From positions 124,001-188,000 of the forward strand of contig NZ_SOFS01000019.1 of assembly GCF_004402235.1 (NCBI RefSeq): a DNA stretch of 64,000 nucleotides, written 5' to 3'. Below the pieces are notes generated by a model that did not search any database, was not told the DNA's origin, and saw only the letters and a program-made list of their open reading frames with translations. This DNA comes from Cryobacterium glucosi. Its GTDB lineage: Bacteria; Actinomycetota; Actinomycetes; Actinomycetales; Microbacteriaceae. Below, in pieces: positions 62,761-64,000 of the stretch (its first letter is position 1; each line of letters begins with the position of its first letter). The position numbers and the translations under genes were made by a program.

Positions 62761-63519
62761 ATGAGTACCATCGGCACCAATCCCACCATCCAGGGCTCCC
62801 GGGTCGCCCTCGTCACCGGCGGGTCCGGCGGCATCGGACGCGCCGTCGTCGAGCGACTTGCAGACGACGGCTTCGCCCTCGGCGTGCACTACGCCGGCAA
62901 CCAGGCGAAAGCCGATGAGACCGTCGCCGCGGTCAAGGCCGCGGGCGGCCGCGCCATCGCGATCGGCGGCGACGTCGCCGACGAGGGAGCCATGTCGGCC
63001 GCGTTCGACGCGGTGGAGGCGGAGTTCGGCGGGATCGACGTCGTCGTGAACACGGCAGGCATCATGCTCCTCTCGCCGATCGCGACCCTCGACCTCGCCG
63101 ACCTCGACCGGATCTACCGCACCAACATCCGTGGCACCGTCGTGATCTCCCAGCAGGCGGCCCGCCGGGTCCGCCCGGGCGGAGCGATCATCAACTTCTC
63201 CACCTCCGTCACCCGCACCCAGTTCCCCGGCTACGGCGCCTACGTGGCGAGCAAGGCCGCGGTCGAGAGCATCACGCTCATCCTCGCCCGTGAACTGCGC
63301 GGCAAGGACGTGACCGTCAACGCGGTCGCCCCCGGCCCGACCGCGACCGCCCTGTTCCTGAACGGCAAGGACGAGGCCACGATCACGAACCTCGCCGCGG
63401 CCGTCCCCCTGGAAAGGCTCGGCCAGCCCACCGACATCGCCGAGACCGTCGCGTTCCTCGCCGGCCCCGCCCGCTGGGTCAACGGCCAGGTCATCTTCAC
63501 CAACGGCGGGCTCGCCTAG
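62761..63519 (+). CDS. SDR family oxidoreductase
   Basis: The 252-aa enzyme has VALVTGGSGGIGRAVV (TGxxxGxG) at about 15-30, NTAG near 98, the catalytic Ser in NFSTSVTRTQ, and YVASK (Tyr and Lys) near 160, then PGPTATALF. It looks like a 3-ketoacyl or alcohol dehydrogenase using NAD(P)H. The ATG at 62761 follows GAAAGCGAATCCCCC. Its stop overlaps by 4 bases the stop of the convergent GGDEF gene. Confidence 0.92.
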   Translation: MSTIGTNPTIQGSRVALVTGGSGGIGRAVVERLADDGFALGVHYAGNQAKADETVAAVKAAGGRAIAIGGDVADEGAMSAAFDAVEAEFGGIDVVVNTAGIMLLSPIATLDLADLDRIYRTNIRGTVVISQQAARRVRPGGAIINFSTSVTRTQFPGYGAYVASKAAVESITLILARELRGKDVTVNAVAPGPTATALFLNGKDEATITNLAAAVPLERLGQPTDIAETVAFLAGPARWVNGQVIFTNGGLA

Positions 63520-64000
63520 CCCCCGCTGACTCCCATGCGGCCGCTCCGTTTGCGCCGCTTCTCGGCATAGAGCTCCTGGTCCGCGCGCTCGCGGATGCTG
63601 TGGGCGTCATCTCCGGGGCGGGCTTCTGCCAGTCCCGACGACCAGTCCAGACCGCCCGGTGCGGAGATCCGCGCGAGCATCTCCCTGGCCTGCTCCACCG
63701 TCGTGGACGTCATCAGCAGCAGGAACTCATCACCGCCCAGGCGCACGACCGAGTCATAGGGTCGCGTGTTGCGTCTCAGGCAGCCCGCGAAGGCCACCAG
63801 CACGCGATCCCCTTCCGCATGCCCGTGCTCGTCGTTGAGGCGTTTGAAGTCATCGAGATCGAGAATCGCGACGGTCATCGGTTGCCCGGTACGCGTTCCC
63901 CTGGCGAGCTCGAGGTCGAGACGGGCATCCAGCCCCGACCGGTTCAGGACGCCGGTGAGCGGGTCGGTGGTGATCTCCCGGTCGAGCTTGGCCCGCAGAT
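63516..64000 (-). CDS. GGDEF domain diguanylate cyclase, 5' end cut by window
   Basis: The C-terminal 161 codons are present and the frame stays open to the window edge. The GGDEF domain begins with DPLTGVLNRSGLDARL (read on the minus strand near 63960) and continues AILDLDDFKRLNDEHGHAEGDRVL, VVRLGGDEFLLLM with the catalytic GGDEF, and the closing AHSIRERADQELYAEKRRKR. An RxxD inhibitory site is not evident. It should make cyclic di-GMP. The sensor or transmembrane part lies beyond the window. Confidence 0.93.
   Translation of the reverse strand, partial: LRAKLDREITTDPLTGVLNRSGLDARLDLELARGTRTGQPMTVAILDLDDFKRLNDEHGHAEGDRVLVAFAGCLRRNTRPYDSVVRLGGDEFLLLMTSTTVEQAREMLARISAPGGLDWSSGLAEARPGDDAHSIRERADQELYAEKRRKRSGRMGVSGG

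Overview
The window reads as chromosome of a high-GC actinobacterium, most likely a member of the Microbacteriaceae. The reasons are the family-typical gene neighbourhoods (DUF3263, LytR_C, Csp and GroEL; CarD, IspDF, CysS and RlmB; SenX3-RegX3 with PhoU and Gpm; GlnR, MshD, Ppk, MutT1 and Pst), mycothiol biosynthesis (MshD), a DtxR-type regulator with the full set of metal ligands, WXG100 and LytR_C proteins, and strong G/C preference at third codon positions. The species cannot be fixed from the sequence alone.

Bases 1-7,900 are a looser, accessory-looking stretch ending at tRNA-Arg(CCT). It holds a GrpB-like protein, flavohaemoglobin, DUF1990, NERD and SDR proteins, a uracil-DNA glycosylase relative, several small membrane or lipoproteins, and at least one decayed gene. 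Bases 8,000-11,100 carry two secreted peptidoglycan hydrolases (CHAP and NlpC/P60) around an HNH endonuclease, with shared 11-bp-period GTAACG repeats in their promoters and a candidate small transcript between them. Bases 11,000-24,200 hold dtxR, serC, a cold-shock/DUF3027 pair, an XPB-type helicase with its helicase-associated partner, a pterin/reductase operon, a ferredoxin reductase, a two-component system and a WXG100 protein.

Bases 24,300-28,700 hold groEL with two CIRCE operators, a DUF3048 lipoprotein, a cold-shock protein, LytR_C and DUF3263. Bases 28,900-35,300 contain msrB, a nitroreductase and small accessory genes, including a free-standing GyrA-coiled-coil-like protein and a 3'-truncated ABM monooxygenase beside tRNA-Thr(TGT), then a membrane-anchored DsbA-like protein. 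Bases 35,400-42,500 hold an orphan MsiK/UgpC-type ABC ATPase, a DUF4032 kinase-like protein, the overlapping ispDF-cysS-rlmB operon and carD.

Bases 42,600-58,400 form a phosphate and nitrogen homeostasis region: regX3-senX3, phoU, gpm, ygfZ, nitrobindin, glnR-mshD, ppk, mutT1 and pstSCAB, with a PHO-box-like tandem repeat before pstS and a large hairpin between pstS and pstC. The last part (58,400-64,000) holds an aminodeoxychorismate-lyase-like gene, a SigK/RskA pair under a perfect 18-bp palindrome, an uncharacterised actinobacterial protein, tRNA-Lys(TTT), a TetR regulator with an operator-like repeat plus an SDR enzyme, and a GGDEF gene cut by the window edge.

No CRISPR array, transposase, integrase or complete prophage was seen. 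No clear-cut new defence system is present. The most interesting unexplained elements are the shared hydrolase promoter repeats, the candidate leader/sRNA with a Cys-rich micro-ORF, the GyrA-tower-like protein, and the sensor kinase with a large insertion in its catalytic core.
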